A stretch of 33,359 nucleotides of DNA from Paludibacteraceae bacterium (GTDB taxonomy: Bacteria > Bacteroidota > Bacteroidia > Bacteroidales > Paludibacteraceae), in contig JAGCLW010000026.1 of the NCBI GenBank assembly GCA_017646805.1, forward strand, positions 1 through 33,359, written 5' to 3'. Each line of letters starts with the position of its first letter. The first letter of the stretch is position 1. The position numbers and the translations under genes were made by a program. Of the stretch, positions 23,999-33,278 are shown piece by piece. Below the pieces are notes generated by a model. The model was not told where the DNA came from. It did not search any database and worked only from the letters and a program-made list of their open reading frames with translations.

Positions 23999-24903
23999 TC
24001 GAGCATTCTAAAATAATACGCGAACTGTCTATTCTTCTGTATTTAAGTGAAGATGGAGGTCATACGATTGAAGAAATTGCTGCACGATTTCAACTCAATT
24101 CTCGTTCTGTCTATCGTTATATCACAACGTTTAAGGAGGTTGGATTTTTAGTCTACAAAAAAGGAAAACGTTTTTTTGTTGGAAAAGAAAGTGCGTTTTT
24201 CAAAGAAATTTCACAATTGGCATATTTCTCAGATGAAGAAGCATATTTAATCAATCAATTGATTGACAATCTTGATGATACAAATCAGTTGAAATCCAAT
24301 TTAAGAAAAAAATTGGCTTCTATTTATCATAATGTTGCAGTAGCAGATAGTATTGTCAACAAATCTACGTCAAATAAAATTAGAAAAATTGTTGATGCAA
24401 TTGAGCATAAACGTCAAATTGTTTTGAACGATTATGCTTCAAGTAGAAGTGCGACAATACGAGATCGACTTGTAGAACCAATTCGTTTTTCGTCCAACTA
24501 TGTGAGCGTTTATTGCTACGATGTGGAATCCAAAGAAAATAAAATTTTTACGACAAAACGTTTTTCTGAAGTTATTGTCATTAACCGATTGTGGCAATAT
24601 GAAGACGATCATAAATCGTTTAAAATGGATGTTTTTCGTTGCATGGGAGATAACGTTTATAATGTAAAATTGAAGTTGACGATGTTGGCGAAAAATTTGA
24701 TGATCGAAGAATATCCAATGGCGGAAAAATATTTAAGAAAAAACAAAGCGGATTGTTGGATTTTTGAAGGAGAAGTTTATTCCTTTTTAGGAGTAGGAAG
24801 ATTTGTTGCAGGATTGATTAACGATGTGGAAGTCGTGAAAGGTAAAGAATTAAAACAATATTTGCGAGGTTATTTTGCAAATAATCCGTATAATTCAAAA
24901 TAA
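23995..24903 (+). CDS. Helix-turn-helix transcriptional regulator with WYL domain
   Basis: 302 aa. Residues about 5-60 are a winged helix-turn-helix (TIEEIAARFQLNSRSVYRYITTFKEVGF). Residues about 130-210 form the WYL ligand domain: KRQIVLNDYASSRS, VEPIRFSSNYVSVYCYD in the place of the eponymous W-Y-L segment, then FTTKRFSEV. A WCX-like C-terminal domain follows (to about 295). WYL proteins sense nucleotides or nucleic acids and act as regulators of defence or metabolism. Here the ATGA overlap with nadB suggests a link to NAD metabolism, which is my inference. No defence genes lie nearby. Confidence 0.88.
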   Translation: MIEHSKIIRELSILLYLSEDGGHTIEEIAARFQLNSRSVYRYITTFKEVGFLVYKKGKRFFVGKESAFFKEISQLAYFSDEEAYLINQLIDNLDDTNQLKSNLRKKLASIYHNVAVADSIVNKSTSNKIRKIVDAIEHKRQIVLNDYASSRSATIRDRLVEPIRFSSNYVSVYCYDVESKENKIFTTKRFSEVIVINRLWQYEDDHKSFKMDVFRCMGDNVYNVKLKLTMLAKNLMIEEYPMAEKYLRKNKADCWIFEGEVYSFLGVGRFVAGLINDVEVVKGKELKQYLRGYFANNPYNSK

Positions 24904-24919
24904 TTTTTAAATTATATCG

Positions 24920-24927
24920 TATCTTTG
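24920..24927 (+). promoter_or_regulatory. Bacteroidota -7 promoter element (TATCTTTG) for nfnAB
   Basis: TATCTTTG followed by C, 36 bases before the nfnA ATG. No good -33 TTG is visible. No terminator separates it from the WYL gene. Confidence 0.65.
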
Positions 24928-24963
24928 CACTTTATTTTGCTAAAAAAAAAATAATATATATTT

Positions 24964-25773
24964 ATGTATAAAATTGTAAAAAAGGAGAAATTTTCAGACC
25001 TCGTAACACGTTTGGATATTGAGGCTCCTCTTATTGCTCGTTCTCGAAAAGCCGGGCATTTTGTTATTGTAAAATTAGATGAAAAAGGAGAACGTATTCC
25101 TTTGACTATTGCCGGTTCGGACATGGAAAAAGGAACGATTACGTTGGTTATACAAGCTGTTGGTCATTCATCATCAAAATTGTGTGCGATGAATGAAGGA
25201 GATGAAATCGCTCATGTTGTTGGACCGCTTGGAAAGGCAACGCATATTGAAAAATTTGGAACTGTGGTTTGTGCTTGCGGAGGAGTGGGAACCGCTCCAA
25301 TGCTTCCGATTGCAGAAGCGATGAAAAAAGCAGGAAATCGAGTTATTTCGGTTTTGGCGGCACGAACAAAAGACTTAATTATTTTGGAAAAACAAATGCG
25401 CGCAGTTTCAGACGAAGTGATTATCATGACAGATGATGGATCGTATGGCGAAAAAGGATTGGTGACGAATGGTGTAGAAAGTGTCATAAATCGAGAAAAA
25501 GTTGATCTATGTGTTACGATTGGACCGGCAATAATGATGAAATTTGTTTCATTGTTGACTAAAAAATACGAAGTGCCTACAGTTGCATCATTAAACACAA
25601 TTATGGTTGATGGAACAGGAATGTGCGGAGCTTGTCGTGTGACGGTTGGTGGAGAAACTAAATTCGTTTGCGTTGATGGACCTGAATTTGACGCTCATCA
25701 AGTAGATTTTGATGAAATGATGCTTCGTCTTGGTGCATACAAAGAAATAGAACTTCAAGCACAAAATAAATAA
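24964..25773 (+). CDS. Sulfide/dihydroorotate dehydrogenase-type FAD/NAD-binding subunit, NfnA-like
   Basis: 269 aa. FAD-binding beta-barrel (residues about 1-95; IPLTIAG), NAD-binding Rossmann-like domain (95-200; CGGVGTAPMLPIAEAM) and a C-terminal [2Fe-2S] site with Asp216 (VDGTG), Cys221, Cys224 and Cys236. One aspartate plus three cysteines is what I recall for NfnA of Thermotoga. NfnAB-type complexes bifurcate electrons between ferredoxin, NADH and NADPH; paired with the next gene this is the likely role, though plain sulfide-dehydrogenase-like activity is also possible. The two genes are separated by 35 bases. Confidence 0.88.
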   Translation: MYKIVKKEKFSDLVTRLDIEAPLIARSRKAGHFVIVKLDEKGERIPLTIAGSDMEKGTITLVIQAVGHSSSKLCAMNEGDEIAHVVGPLGKATHIEKFGTVVCACGGVGTAPMLPIAEAMKKAGNRVISVLAARTKDLIILEKQMRAVSDEVIIMTDDGSYGEKGLVTNGVESVINREKVDLCVTIGPAIMMKFVSLLTKKYEVPTVASLNTIMVDGTGMCGACRVTVGGETKFVCVDGPEFDAHQVDFDEMMLRLGAYKEIELQAQNK

Positions 25774-25808
25774 TTAAAAGTTAGAAATCTTTTTTTACGA
25801 TTGTCTAA

Positions 25809-27254
25809 ATGGATAGAAATGCAGAATGGAGAGATGCTCTCCGTAAAGAAATAAAAGCAAAAGATCGCACGACTATTGAGCGTGTGGAAATGAACGAGTT
25901 GGAAGCTTCTTATCGTCGTCATTGTCGTGAAGAAGTCAATCAAGGTTTGACTGCAGAACAAGCTATTCAAGAAGCCAAACGATGTCTTGATTGTGCAAAT
26001 CCTACTTGTATGCAAGGTTGTCCTGTTGGAATAGATATTCCGGGATTTGTAAAAAATATTGAACGAGGAGAATTTCTTGAAGCGGCAAAAGTTTTGAAAA
26101 AAACTTCGGCATTGCCGGCTGTTTGTGGACGTGTTTGTCCTCAAGAAAAACAATGCGAAAGTCAATGTATGCAAATTAAAATGGGTAAAAAACCTGTTGC
26201 AATTGGTTACCTTGAACGTTTTGCTGCAGATTATGAGCGAGAAAGTGGAAATATTGCTGTTCCGGAATGTGCATCTTGTAACGGGAAAAAAGTTGGCGTT
26301 ATCGGTTCCGGACCTGCAGGATTGTCGTGTGCCGGAGATTTGGCAAAATATGGTTATGATGTTACCGTTTTTGAAGCATTACATGAAATTGGAGGTGTGT
26401 TGAAATACGGAATACCGGAATTTCGTCTTCCCAACGCAGTTGTAGATGTGGAGATTGAGAATTTGAAAAAAATGGGAGTGAAATTTGTGACGGATTGCGT
26501 TGTTGGAAAAACAATTACTCCTGAAGAACTAAAACAAGAGGGATTTGAATGCTTGTTTGTCGCAAGTGGAGCCGGACTTCCTCGTTTCATGAACATTCCG
26601 GGCGAAAACCTTATCAATATTCTTTCGTCTAATGAATATTTGACACGAGTAAATCTTATGGACGCATCAAGCGATGATTCTGATACACCGGTGTTTAAAG
26701 GGAAAAATGTGGCAATTATAGGAGGTGGAAATACGGCAATGGATTCTGTTCGTACGGCACTTCGTCTTGGTGCAGAACGTGCAATGATTGTTTATCGTCG
26801 TTCGGAAGAAGAAATGCCTGCTCGTGTCGAAGAAGTAAAACATGCAAAAGAAGAAGGCGTTGAGTTTCTTACATTGCATAATCCAATTGAATATATTGGC
26901 GATGAAAAAGGTCGTGTGAAAGCCATGCGTTTGCAAAAAATGGAATTGGGCGAACCAGATGCTTCCGGACGTAGAAAACCGGTTGAAATTCCGGGAGCAA
27001 TAGAAACAATTGAAGTTGATACTGTGATTGTCGCTATCGGTGTTTCTCCAAATCCAATTGTCCCTTCTTCTATTGAAGGACTTGATGTAAGTTGCAAAGG
27101 AACAATAGAAGTGAACGACGAAATGCAGTCCAATTCAATTCCAACAATTTTTGCCGGAGGAGATATTGTTCGTGGTGGAGCAACGGTTATTCTTGCGATG
27201 GGAGATGGACGTAAAGCGGCTGCGGGTATTCATAAATATCTTTCAGAAAAATAA
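25809..27254 (+). CDS. NADPH-dependent glutamate synthase-like subunit, NfnB/GltA-type
   Basis: 481 aa. N-terminal cysteine motifs for two [4Fe-4S] clusters (CLDCANPTCMQGCPVGIDIP and CGRVCPQEKQCESQC), then FAD-binding GVIGSGPAGLSCAGDLAKYG and a second Rossmann fold, AIIGGGNTAMDSVRTALRLGA, for NADPH. The C-terminal FAGGDIVRGGATVILAMGDGRKAA closes the FAD site. This is the 'GltB small subunit' fold; the absence of a large glutamate synthase subunit nearby, and the adjacent NfnA-like gene, point to an NfnAB complex. It is followed by a terminator. Confidence 0.93.
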   Translation: MDRNAEWRDALRKEIKAKDRTTIERVEMNELEASYRRHCREEVNQGLTAEQAIQEAKRCLDCANPTCMQGCPVGIDIPGFVKNIERGEFLEAAKVLKKTSALPAVCGRVCPQEKQCESQCMQIKMGKKPVAIGYLERFAADYERESGNIAVPECASCNGKKVGVIGSGPAGLSCAGDLAKYGYDVTVFEALHEIGGVLKYGIPEFRLPNAVVDVEIENLKKMGVKFVTDCVVGKTITPEELKQEGFECLFVASGAGLPRFMNIPGENLINILSSNEYLTRVNLMDASSDDSDTPVFKGKNVAIIGGGNTAMDSVRTALRLGAERAMIVYRRSEEEMPARVEEVKHAKEEGVEFLTLHNPIEYIGDEKGRVKAMRLQKMELGEPDASGRRKPVEIPGAIETIEVDTVIVAIGVSPNPIVPSSIEGLDVSCKGTIEVNDEMQSNSIPTIFAGGDIVRGGATVILAMGDGRKAAAGIHKYLSEK

Positions 27255-27272
27255 AAAAACAAAATTTTTAAG

Positions 27273-27309
27273 AAAAGACGTCTGATTTATTGATGACGTC
27301 TTTTTTTTG
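27273..27309 (+). terminator. Intrinsic terminator of nfnAB
   Basis: A 10-bp perfect stem (27273-27282, aaaagacgtc, with 27295-27304) and a 12-base loop are followed by a T run. It lies 18 bases after the stop. Confidence 0.88.
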
Positions 27310-27340
27310 TTAGTAAAAAAACGTTTGAAAATTTATCAAA

Positions 27341-29233
27341 ATGGCATCTTGTTTACAAGTAGAAAATCTTTCAAAATCATTTGGCGATAGAGTTCTTTTC
27401 GAATCGGTTTCTTTTGGAATTGACGAAGGTCAACGTGTCGCTTTAATTGCTAAAAATGGTGCGGGAAAAAGTACTTTGTTGTCAATTTTGGTTGGAAAAG
27501 AAGATTATCAAGAAGGCACGATTTCGTTTCGTCGGGGAATTCAAGTGGGATTGTTGTCTCAAACTCCGGCGTTTAATGAATCGCTCACAGTGCTTGAAGC
27601 TTGTTTTGATGTGAATAATCCTCAGACGTCGTTGATAAAAGAATACGAATTTTTGAATAATGCCATAGAACAAGGAAAGGATTTTGATGAAGATCGTTAT
27701 CAGGAAGTGCTTTCGTTGATGGATGAAAAGAATGCTTGGGATTATGAGGTTCGGATAAAGCAAATTTTAGGAAAATTAAAAATCACTCGATTTGATCAAT
27801 TGATTTCCGAATTGAGTGGCGGTCAATTGAAACGACTTGCGTTGGCTAACGTTTTGATTGCAGAACCAGATTTATTGATTCTTGATGAGCCGACCAATCA
27901 TTTGGATTTAGAAATGGTGGAGTGGCTTGAAGATTTTTTGATCGATTCCAAAATGGCTTTGTTGATGGTTACGCATGATCGTTATTTTTTGGATCGGGTT
28001 TGTTCCGATATTTTGGAAATTGATCAATGCCGAATGTATCATTACAAAGGGAATTATTCGTATTATTTGGAAAAAAGACAAGAACGTATCGAACATTTTA
28101 ATGCGGAAGTTGATCGTGCTCAAAATTTGTATCGTAAGGAATTGGATTGGATTCGTCGTCAACCACAAGCACGAGGAACAAAGGCTCGGTATCGTGTGGA
28201 GGCATTTGATGAAATTAAGCGACGTGCTCATCAGCGACGAGAAGATAAAGAATTGTCGTTGCAAATAAAATCGCAATATATTGGTTCAAAAATTTTTGAA
28301 GCTCAATATATTAGCAAATCGTATGGTGATTTAGTCATTTTAGATAATTTTTATTACAATTTTTCTCGTTACGAAAAATTGGGTATTGTAGGAAAAAATG
28401 GGACGGGGAAAAGTACATTTTTGCGAATGTTGATGGGACTTGAAAAGCCGGATAGTGGTGTTTTTGATATTGGAGAAACTGTCGTTTTTGGTTATTATAG
28501 TCAGGAGGGAATGGCGTTTGATGAGAATATGAAAGTGATTGATGTGGTGCGAAATGTGGCGGAGGAATTTTCAATTGGAGAAGGAAAAAAAATATCGGCA
28601 TCACAGTTGTTGCAAAAGTTTTTGTTTGCTCCCGAAGTGCAACATTCTTTTGTTTATAAATTGAGTGGTGGCGAGCGTCGGCGATTGTATTTGTGTACGA
28701 TTTTGATGAAAAATCCTAATTTTTTAGTTCTTGACGAACCAACTAACGATTTGGATATTGCGACATTAAATGTACTTGAAGAATATTTGATTGGATTCAA
28801 AGGCTGTGTGATTGTTGTTTCGCACGATCGTTATTTTATGGACAAAGTCGTGGATCACACTTTGGCTTTTGAAGGAAATGGAATCGTGAAAGATTATCCG
28901 GGAAATTACACTGATTATCGAGAATGGAAAGAGTTGATGATTGCAAAGGAAGAAGAAGAATCGAAAAAAAATACAAAATCGAAACCTAAAAAGGAATCTT
29001 CTTCTGAAAAATCCGAAAAAATCCGAAAACTAACTTATAAGGAACAAAAGGAGTTGGAATCCATCGAAGTTGATTTGCAAAACTTGGAAAAAGAAAAAAC
29101 GGAAATTGAACAACAACTGTCTTCCGGAGATTTATCCGTTGATGAAATTACATCGATAAGTTATCGACATGCTGAAATTTTGGAACAAATCGAACAAAAA
29201 GAATTGCGTTGGTTGGAGTTGAATGATTTGTAA
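27341..29233 (+). CDS. ABC-F family ATPase (Uup-like)
   Basis: 630 aa with two ATP-binding cassettes and no membrane segments. Cassette 1: Walker A AKNGAGKST (37-45), signature LSGGQLKRLALA, Walker B LLILDEPTNHLD. Cassette 2: GKNGTGKST, LSGGERRRLYL, FLVLDEPTNDLD. The two are joined by an ABC-F linker rich in Arg and Glu (RIEHFNAEVDRAQNLYRKEL). A charged C-terminal extension (about 545-630) predicts a coiled coil, which is characteristic of Uup. ABC-F proteins act on ribosomes or, for Uup, on branched DNA; an antibiotic-resistance type is not indicated. Its stop directly abuts the stop of the converging gene. Confidence 0.93.
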   Translation: MASCLQVENLSKSFGDRVLFESVSFGIDEGQRVALIAKNGAGKSTLLSILVGKEDYQEGTISFRRGIQVGLLSQTPAFNESLTVLEACFDVNNPQTSLIKEYEFLNNAIEQGKDFDEDRYQEVLSLMDEKNAWDYEVRIKQILGKLKITRFDQLISELSGGQLKRLALANVLIAEPDLLILDEPTNHLDLEMVEWLEDFLIDSKMALLMVTHDRYFLDRVCSDILEIDQCRMYHYKGNYSYYLEKRQERIEHFNAEVDRAQNLYRKELDWIRRQPQARGTKARYRVEAFDEIKRRAHQRREDKELSLQIKSQYIGSKIFEAQYISKSYGDLVILDNFYYNFSRYEKLGIVGKNGTGKSTFLRMLMGLEKPDSGVFDIGETVVFGYYSQEGMAFDENMKVIDVVRNVAEEFSIGEGKKISASQLLQKFLFAPEVQHSFVYKLSGGERRRLYLCTILMKNPNFLVLDEPTNDLDIATLNVLEEYLIGFKGCVIVVSHDRYFMDKVVDHTLAFEGNGIVKDYPGNYTDYREWKELMIAKEEEESKKNTKSKPKKESSSEKSEKIRKLTYKEQKELESIEVDLQNLEKEKTEIEQQLSSGDLSVDEITSISYRHAEILEQIEQKELRWLELNDL

Positions 29234-30211
29234 TTATTTGTTGTTTAGCGTTTTAATTGTTCCGAAAAAGACTGACGAAATAGCATAAATCGGATAAATT
29301 ACGGAAAGCAAAACGATAGTCGAAAAGGTTGGCGTAAAGTTGAAAAAGGAAGATTCTTTTTGTACGAAAAAGGTTTCGACGGATAATTTTATTATGAAAA
29401 TTACGCCTAAAATCAGCATGATCATCGGATTTAAAAACAGAAAAAACGGAAGAATTAGCATCGAGAGATTTAACAAAATCGTGAGCAGTCCAACTACAAT
29501 CGTGTCCGAATCTGTGAACGCATAAGCTTTTCCCGCCCAACGAGTGCGTTGAGCAAAGAATGCTGAAAAAGACGAACTTGCCGATGTGAAAACAATGCTT
29601 TGAGGATTGTCGCTTGTCGCAATTTTATGGTTGTTTTTTTTGAACGCATGCAACAAAAAAATATCGTCTCCGGAAGAGATTTCATTTCTCAAAGTATTTG
29701 TGTTTTGCTGTATGATATTGATATAAAGAGATTTACGGAAAGCGAGATTTGCTCCGTTGCACATGATGGCGTGTTGTTTTTTTACACAAAATCGTGTGAG
29801 TGATTGGATAGCTACAAATTCGGTGGCTTGTAGGCGTTCGAATAGCGATTGCGAACGAAACGACAACATGACCGGTAAAACCAAAAGATCGCATTGTTGC
29901 GATTGTATTGTTTCTGCGATAGTTTCGAGCCATTGTGGTTGAGGAACGCAGTCGGCATCAGTACACACAATCCAATCTCCGCTTGCTTGCAAAATTCCTT
30001 CTTGCAACGCAAATTTTTTCCCTTCTTTTTTTGCCTTGATTACAAGTGCGTTTTCAAATTGTTCGGAAATAATTTTTTCTCCGTTGTCATAAGAATGATC
30101 GTTGACAAAAATATACTCAACATTTTTGTACGTTTGTTGACGTAAACAATTCAAAAGTTGAGGCAGATTTTTTTCTTCGTTTCTAAATGCTATGACAACC
30201 GACAATTGCAT
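29234..30211 (-). CDS. Family 2 glycosyltransferase, membrane-associated
   Basis: 325 aa. GT-A fold start SVVIAFRNEEKNLPQLL, metal-binding DAD (85-87, CTDADC), GDD at 181-183 as the acceptor/base region, and QRTRW (221-225), the QxxRW motif typical of processive or polysaccharide GT2 enzymes. Two to three hydrophobic helices close the protein (about 233-285 and 295-318). It probably adds sugars to a lipid-linked or surface glycan at the inner membrane; donor and acceptor are unknown. Its ATG shares one base with the murF stop (TAATG), so the two are translationally coupled. Confidence 0.88.
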   Translation of the reverse strand: MQLSVVIAFRNEEKNLPQLLNCLRQQTYKNVEYIFVNDHSYDNGEKIISEQFENALVIKAKKEGKKFALQEGILQASGDWIVCTDADCVPQPQWLETIAETIQSQQCDLLVLPVMLSFRSQSLFERLQATEFVAIQSLTRFCVKKQHAIMCNGANLAFRKSLYINIIQQNTNTLRNEISSGDDIFLLHAFKKNNHKIATSDNPQSIVFTSASSSFSAFFAQRTRWAGKAYAFTDSDTIVVGLLTILLNLSMLILPFFLFLNPMIMLILGVIFIIKLSVETFFVQKESSFFNFTPTFSTIVLLSVIYPIYAISSVFFGTIKTLNNK

Positions 30212-31515
30212 TATAATAAAGGAATGATTGAGTTAAGTTTGATTCCGTTAGATCCTTTAATCAAAATGGTTTGACCCGAAATTGGGCGTTTTTTGATGTA
30301 TTTGCTCAATTCTTCTACGTTGGAAAATGAGGCGAACGAATGTTGTGTTTTTGCAAAACATTCTCCCACAAGAAAAACGTTGAGCAAATCTTTTTCGTTG
30401 AGCAAATCAATAATTTTTTGATGTTCCGTTTCGCTGTCCGCACCCAATTCTCTCATATCTCCCAAAATCAACATTTTTGCAGGCAAATTAAGCGATGCAA
30501 AATTCTCTATTGAGGCTTTCATGCTGGTAGGATTGGCATTGTAAGCATCAATGATCAAATCGTTTTTCTCTGTTTTGGTAAATTGCGAACGATTATTTTG
30601 AGGCATATAATTTGAAATTGCATCACAAATTGCTTGCGGTTCTACTCCCATGACAATTCCAACACAAACAGCGGCCATTATGTTTTCTGCATTATATTTT
30701 CCAATTAAATTGCTTTGTGCAATATACGTTTTTGTTTCGCCTAATTTGGAAAATGATAACGAAAGATAAGGCGAATTATCCACAATTTCTCCGTTTACAA
30801 TTCCATTTTTATCATTTAATCCATAGCCGTAGCGTTCGATTCCGAAAGCTTTTTCGGTTAAAATTTCATTATCAAGATTGAGGAAAACTTCTCCGCCGGT
30901 TTCACGAAGAAAATCATATAATTCAGATTTGGTATTGATTACACCGTTGAAGTCGCCAAATCCTTCTAAATGTGCTTTCCCAACGTTGGTTATCAATCCG
31001 GCATTTGGTGCGGCAATATGGACAAGGGTTTTTATTTCGCCCGGATGATTGGCTCCCATTTCAATAATTGCCAATTGATGTTCGTTGCGGATATTGAGTA
31101 GCGTCAAAGGTACGCCGATATGATTGTTCAAATTACCTTGCGTATAGAGAACATTGTATTTTTTTGACAAAACGGCTGCGAGCAATTCTTTCGTCGTGGT
31201 TTTTCCGTTGGTTCCCGTAATGCCGATGACAGGAATTCCCATTGCTATACGATGATAAGAAGCAAGATCTTGCAACGTTTGCAACACGTTGTCTACCAAC
31301 CAATAACGTTCGTCTTTTTGGCATGATTTGTTGTCGATGATTGCCAACGAACAACCGTTTTCGATAGCTTTTTCGGCATACAAGTTTCCATCAAAAGATT
31401 CTCCTTTTAAGGCAAAAAAGATACTGTTTTTCGGACAATTACGACTATCCGTCGTGATGGTTGATGAGGCGATGGTACAAAAATGTTCGTATAGTTTTTC
31501 TATTAAATTATCCAT
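30211..31515 (-). CDS. murF: UDP-N-acetylmuramoyl-tripeptide--D-alanyl-D-alanine ligase
   Basis: 434 aa. N-terminal domain with STITTDSRNCPKNSIFFALKG, the MurF-type UDP-binding region; central P-loop GITGTNGKTTTKELL (98-112); NHIGVPLTLLNI; IIEMGANHPGEI; YNAENIMAAVCVG; and C-terminal LIIDAYNANPTSMKAS and LILGDMRELG, all canonical MurF motifs. MurF adds D-Ala-D-Ala to complete the peptidoglycan precursor. It is the first gene of a minus-strand pair with the glycosyltransferase, and its promoter lies divergent to cysS. Confidence 0.96.
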   Translation of the reverse strand: MDNLIEKLYEHFCTIASSTITTDSRNCPKNSIFFALKGESFDGNLYAEKAIENGCSLAIIDNKSCQKDERYWLVDNVLQTLQDLASYHRIAMGIPVIGITGTNGKTTTKELLAAVLSKKYNVLYTQGNLNNHIGVPLTLLNIRNEHQLAIIEMGANHPGEIKTLVHIAAPNAGLITNVGKAHLEGFGDFNGVINTKSELYDFLRETGGEVFLNLDNEILTEKAFGIERYGYGLNDKNGIVNGEIVDNSPYLSLSFSKLGETKTYIAQSNLIGKYNAENIMAAVCVGIVMGVEPQAICDAISNYMPQNNRSQFTKTEKNDLIIDAYNANPTSMKASIENFASLNLPAKMLILGDMRELGADSETEHQKIIDLLNEKDLLNVFLVGECFAKTQHSFASFSNVEELSKYIKKRPISGQTILIKGSNGIKLNSIIPLL

Positions 31516-31555
31516 GTTTGTTTTTTTAGAAAGAGTTAATTTGAAAAATTACTTA

Positions 31556-31563
31556 CAAAGATA
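31556..31563 (-). promoter_or_regulatory. -7 promoter element for murF (TATCTTTG on minus)
   Basis: The plus strand reads caaagata, giving TATCTTTG on the minus strand, 40 bases before the murF start. Confidence 0.65.
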
Positions 31564-31606
31564 CAAAAAGAGCGTGAATGAGTGTAGAATTTTGCTCAAA
31601 AAGACG

Positions 31607-31614
31607 TATCTTTG
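31607..31614 (+). promoter_or_regulatory. -7 promoter element for cysS (TATCTTTG)
   Basis: TATCTTTG lies 35 bases before the cysS ATG. Together with the minus-strand element at 31556-31563 it makes a compact divergent promoter region. A TTTG at 31591-31594 is too close for a usual -33 element. Confidence 0.62.
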
Positions 31615-31649
31615 TCCCTCAACGGTCTTATTTTTTTATTTGCTGAGAT

Positions 31650-33113
31650 ATGTATATTTATAATACTTTGACACGAAAAAAAGAAAAGTTTGAACCAATC
31701 AACGAAGGGAGAGTGGGAATGTACGTTTGTGGACCAACGGTCTATGGCGATGCTCATCTTGGACATGCTCGTCCGGCGATTACGTTCGACTTGCTTTTTC
31801 GCTATTTGCAACATTTGGGCTACAAAGTGCGTTATGTACGCAACATCACCGATGTTGGTCATTTGGAACATGATGCGGACGAAGGCGAAGATAAAATTGC
31901 TAAAAAAGCACGATTGGAACAATTAGAACCAATGGAAGTGGCTCAATATTTTACGAATCGGTTTCATGAAGCAATGAATGCTCTCAACGTGCTTCCGCCA
32001 AGCATCGAACCGCATGCGACGGGGCATATTATGGAGCAAGAAGAATTGGTGCAAGAAATTATCGACAACGGTTATGCTTACGAAAGCAACGGTTCGGTTT
32101 ATTTTGATGTAGAAAAATACAACAAAGATCATAAATACGGAATCCTTTCCGGGCGTAATTTGGACGAAACGCTCGATAATTCACGAGAATTAGCCGGTGT
32201 CGGCGAAAAACGCAATCAAGCCGACTTCGCTTTGTGGAAAAAAGCTCAACCCGAACATATCATGCGTTGGAATAGTCCTTGGAGTGTTGGATTTCCGGGT
32301 TGGCACTGCGAATGTACGGCGATGGGACGCAAGTATCTTGGCAATCATTTTGATATTCACGGTGGAGGAATGGATCTCGTTTTCCCTCATCACGAATGCG
32401 AAATTGCTCAAGCGGTGGCTTCGCAAGGCGATGATATGGTAAAGTATTGGATGCACAACAATATGATTACGATCAACGGACAAAAGATGGGAAAAAGTTT
32501 GAATAACTTTATCACATTGAGTCAGTTTTTTTCGGGTGATCACGAAAAGTTGGAACGTGCATACAGTCCGATGACGATACGTTTCTTCATTTTGCAAGCA
32601 CACTATCGTAGCACGGTGGATTTTTCAAACGAAGCATTGCAAGCCGCCGAAAAAGGGTTGCAACGATTGACCGAAGGATACAATCGTTTGATGAAAATTG
32701 TGCCGGCAAACGAAACTACAGTTGATGTGAACGGACTTCGCCAAAAGTGCGAAGAGGCAATGCAAGACGACTTAAACTCGCCTATCGTCATTGCTCATTT
32801 GTTTGATGCATTGAAAGCCATCAACACCATCAACGATGGAAAAGCAACAATCAATGCGGCAGATTTGGACGAACTCAAATCCGTGTTCAAATTGTTTCTT
32901 GTCGATATTTTGGGATTGAAAATGGAAGATGCCGGAGCTGAAACGTCCGGACTTACAGCCATGAAAGGTGCGGTTGATTTGTTGTTGCAAATTCGTCAGG
33001 AAGCGAAAGCCAACAAAGATTGGGCTACGGCCGACAAAATTCGCAACGAACTTTCTGCTCTTGGTTTTGAAATCAAAGACGGAAAAGACAAAGTTGAATG
33101 GACTTTGAATTAA
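31650..33113 (+). CDS. cysS: Cysteine--tRNA ligase
   Basis: 487 aa. Class I synthetase: Cys27 in [10 protein letters not shown] (zinc ligand), HLGH (36-39) as the HIGH motif, [14 protein letters not shown] and HHECEIAQ with the other zinc ligands, and KMGKS (279-283) as the KMSKS loop (Ser to Gly). The C-terminal anticodon-binding region is helical and ends in an [12 protein letters not shown] segment. It charges tRNA-Cys. Codons appear somewhat richer in G and C than in the window's middle. After the stop lies a 246-base stretch with a possible structured RNA; I see no classical terminator directly after cysS. Confidence 0.97.
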   Translation: MYIYNTLTRKKEKFEPINEGRVGMYVCGPTVYGDAHLGHARPAITFDLLFRYLQHLGYKVRYVRNITDVGHLEHDADEGEDKIAKKARLEQLEPMEVAQYFTNRFHEAMNALNVLPPSIEPHATGHIMEQEELVQEIIDNGYAYESNGSVYFDVEKYNKDHKYGILSGRNLDETLDNSRELAGVGEKRNQADFALWKKAQPEHIMRWNSPWSVGFPGWHCECTAMGRKYLGNHFDIHGGGMDLVFPHHECEIAQAVASQGDDMVKYWMHNNMITINGQKMGKSLNNFITLSQFFSGDHEKLERAYSPMTIRFFILQAHYRSTVDFSNEALQAAEKGLQRLTEGYNRLMKIVPANETTVDVNGLRQKCEEAMQDDLNSPIVIAHLFDALKAINTINDGKATINAADLDELKSVFKLFLVDILGLKMEDAGAETSGLTAMKGAVDLLLQIRQEAKANKDWATADKIRNELSALGFEIKDGKDKVEWTLN

Positions 33114-33160
33114 AATTTTTCTAACATATATACTTATTTAGCGTTTGCTATTTATTCGAG

Positions 33161-33278
33161 GTATTCCTAAAGTTTGGCAGCTATAAAGAAATTCCCCCAG
33201 AATAAGTTCAGTGAACGTCTGCACGAAGTGTGGACGGAACTTATTGGGGAACAGGTTATGCCAAACACCTTGGAATAC
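33161..33278 (+). ncRNA. Candidate structured RNA: long interrupted hairpin, possibly 6S RNA
   Basis: A single long imperfect stem can be drawn: GTATTCC (33161-33167) with GGAATAC (33272-33278); TTTGGCA (33173-33179) with TGCCAAA (33259-33265); CCCC (33195-33198) with GGGG (33246-33249); AATAAGTTC (33201-33209) with GAACTTATT (33237-33245); and CGTCTGCAC (33216-33224) with GTGTGGACG (33228-33236, two G-T pairs) closed by a GAA loop. The unpaired parts form a large internal bubble (33180-33194 against 33250-33258) bordered by G-C pairs. A closing stem, central bubble and long terminal stem is the layout of 6S RNA, which binds RNA polymerase. The strand is assumed from the cysS direction; the ends are not defined, and identity is inference. 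A non-autonomous mobile hairpin is the main alternative. Confidence 0.5.

Noticed and set aside
32190..32603. 137-codon minus-strand frame inside cysS
   Set aside because: cysS motifs cover the same bases on the plus strand; the translation resembles nothing and has no upstream signal.
33161..33278. SRP RNA, tmRNA or RNase P RNA for the hairpin after cysS
   Set aside because: The GGAA tetraloop and AGCA internal loop of SRP RNA, the tRNA-like ends of tmRNA and the conserved cores of RNase P RNA are not present.
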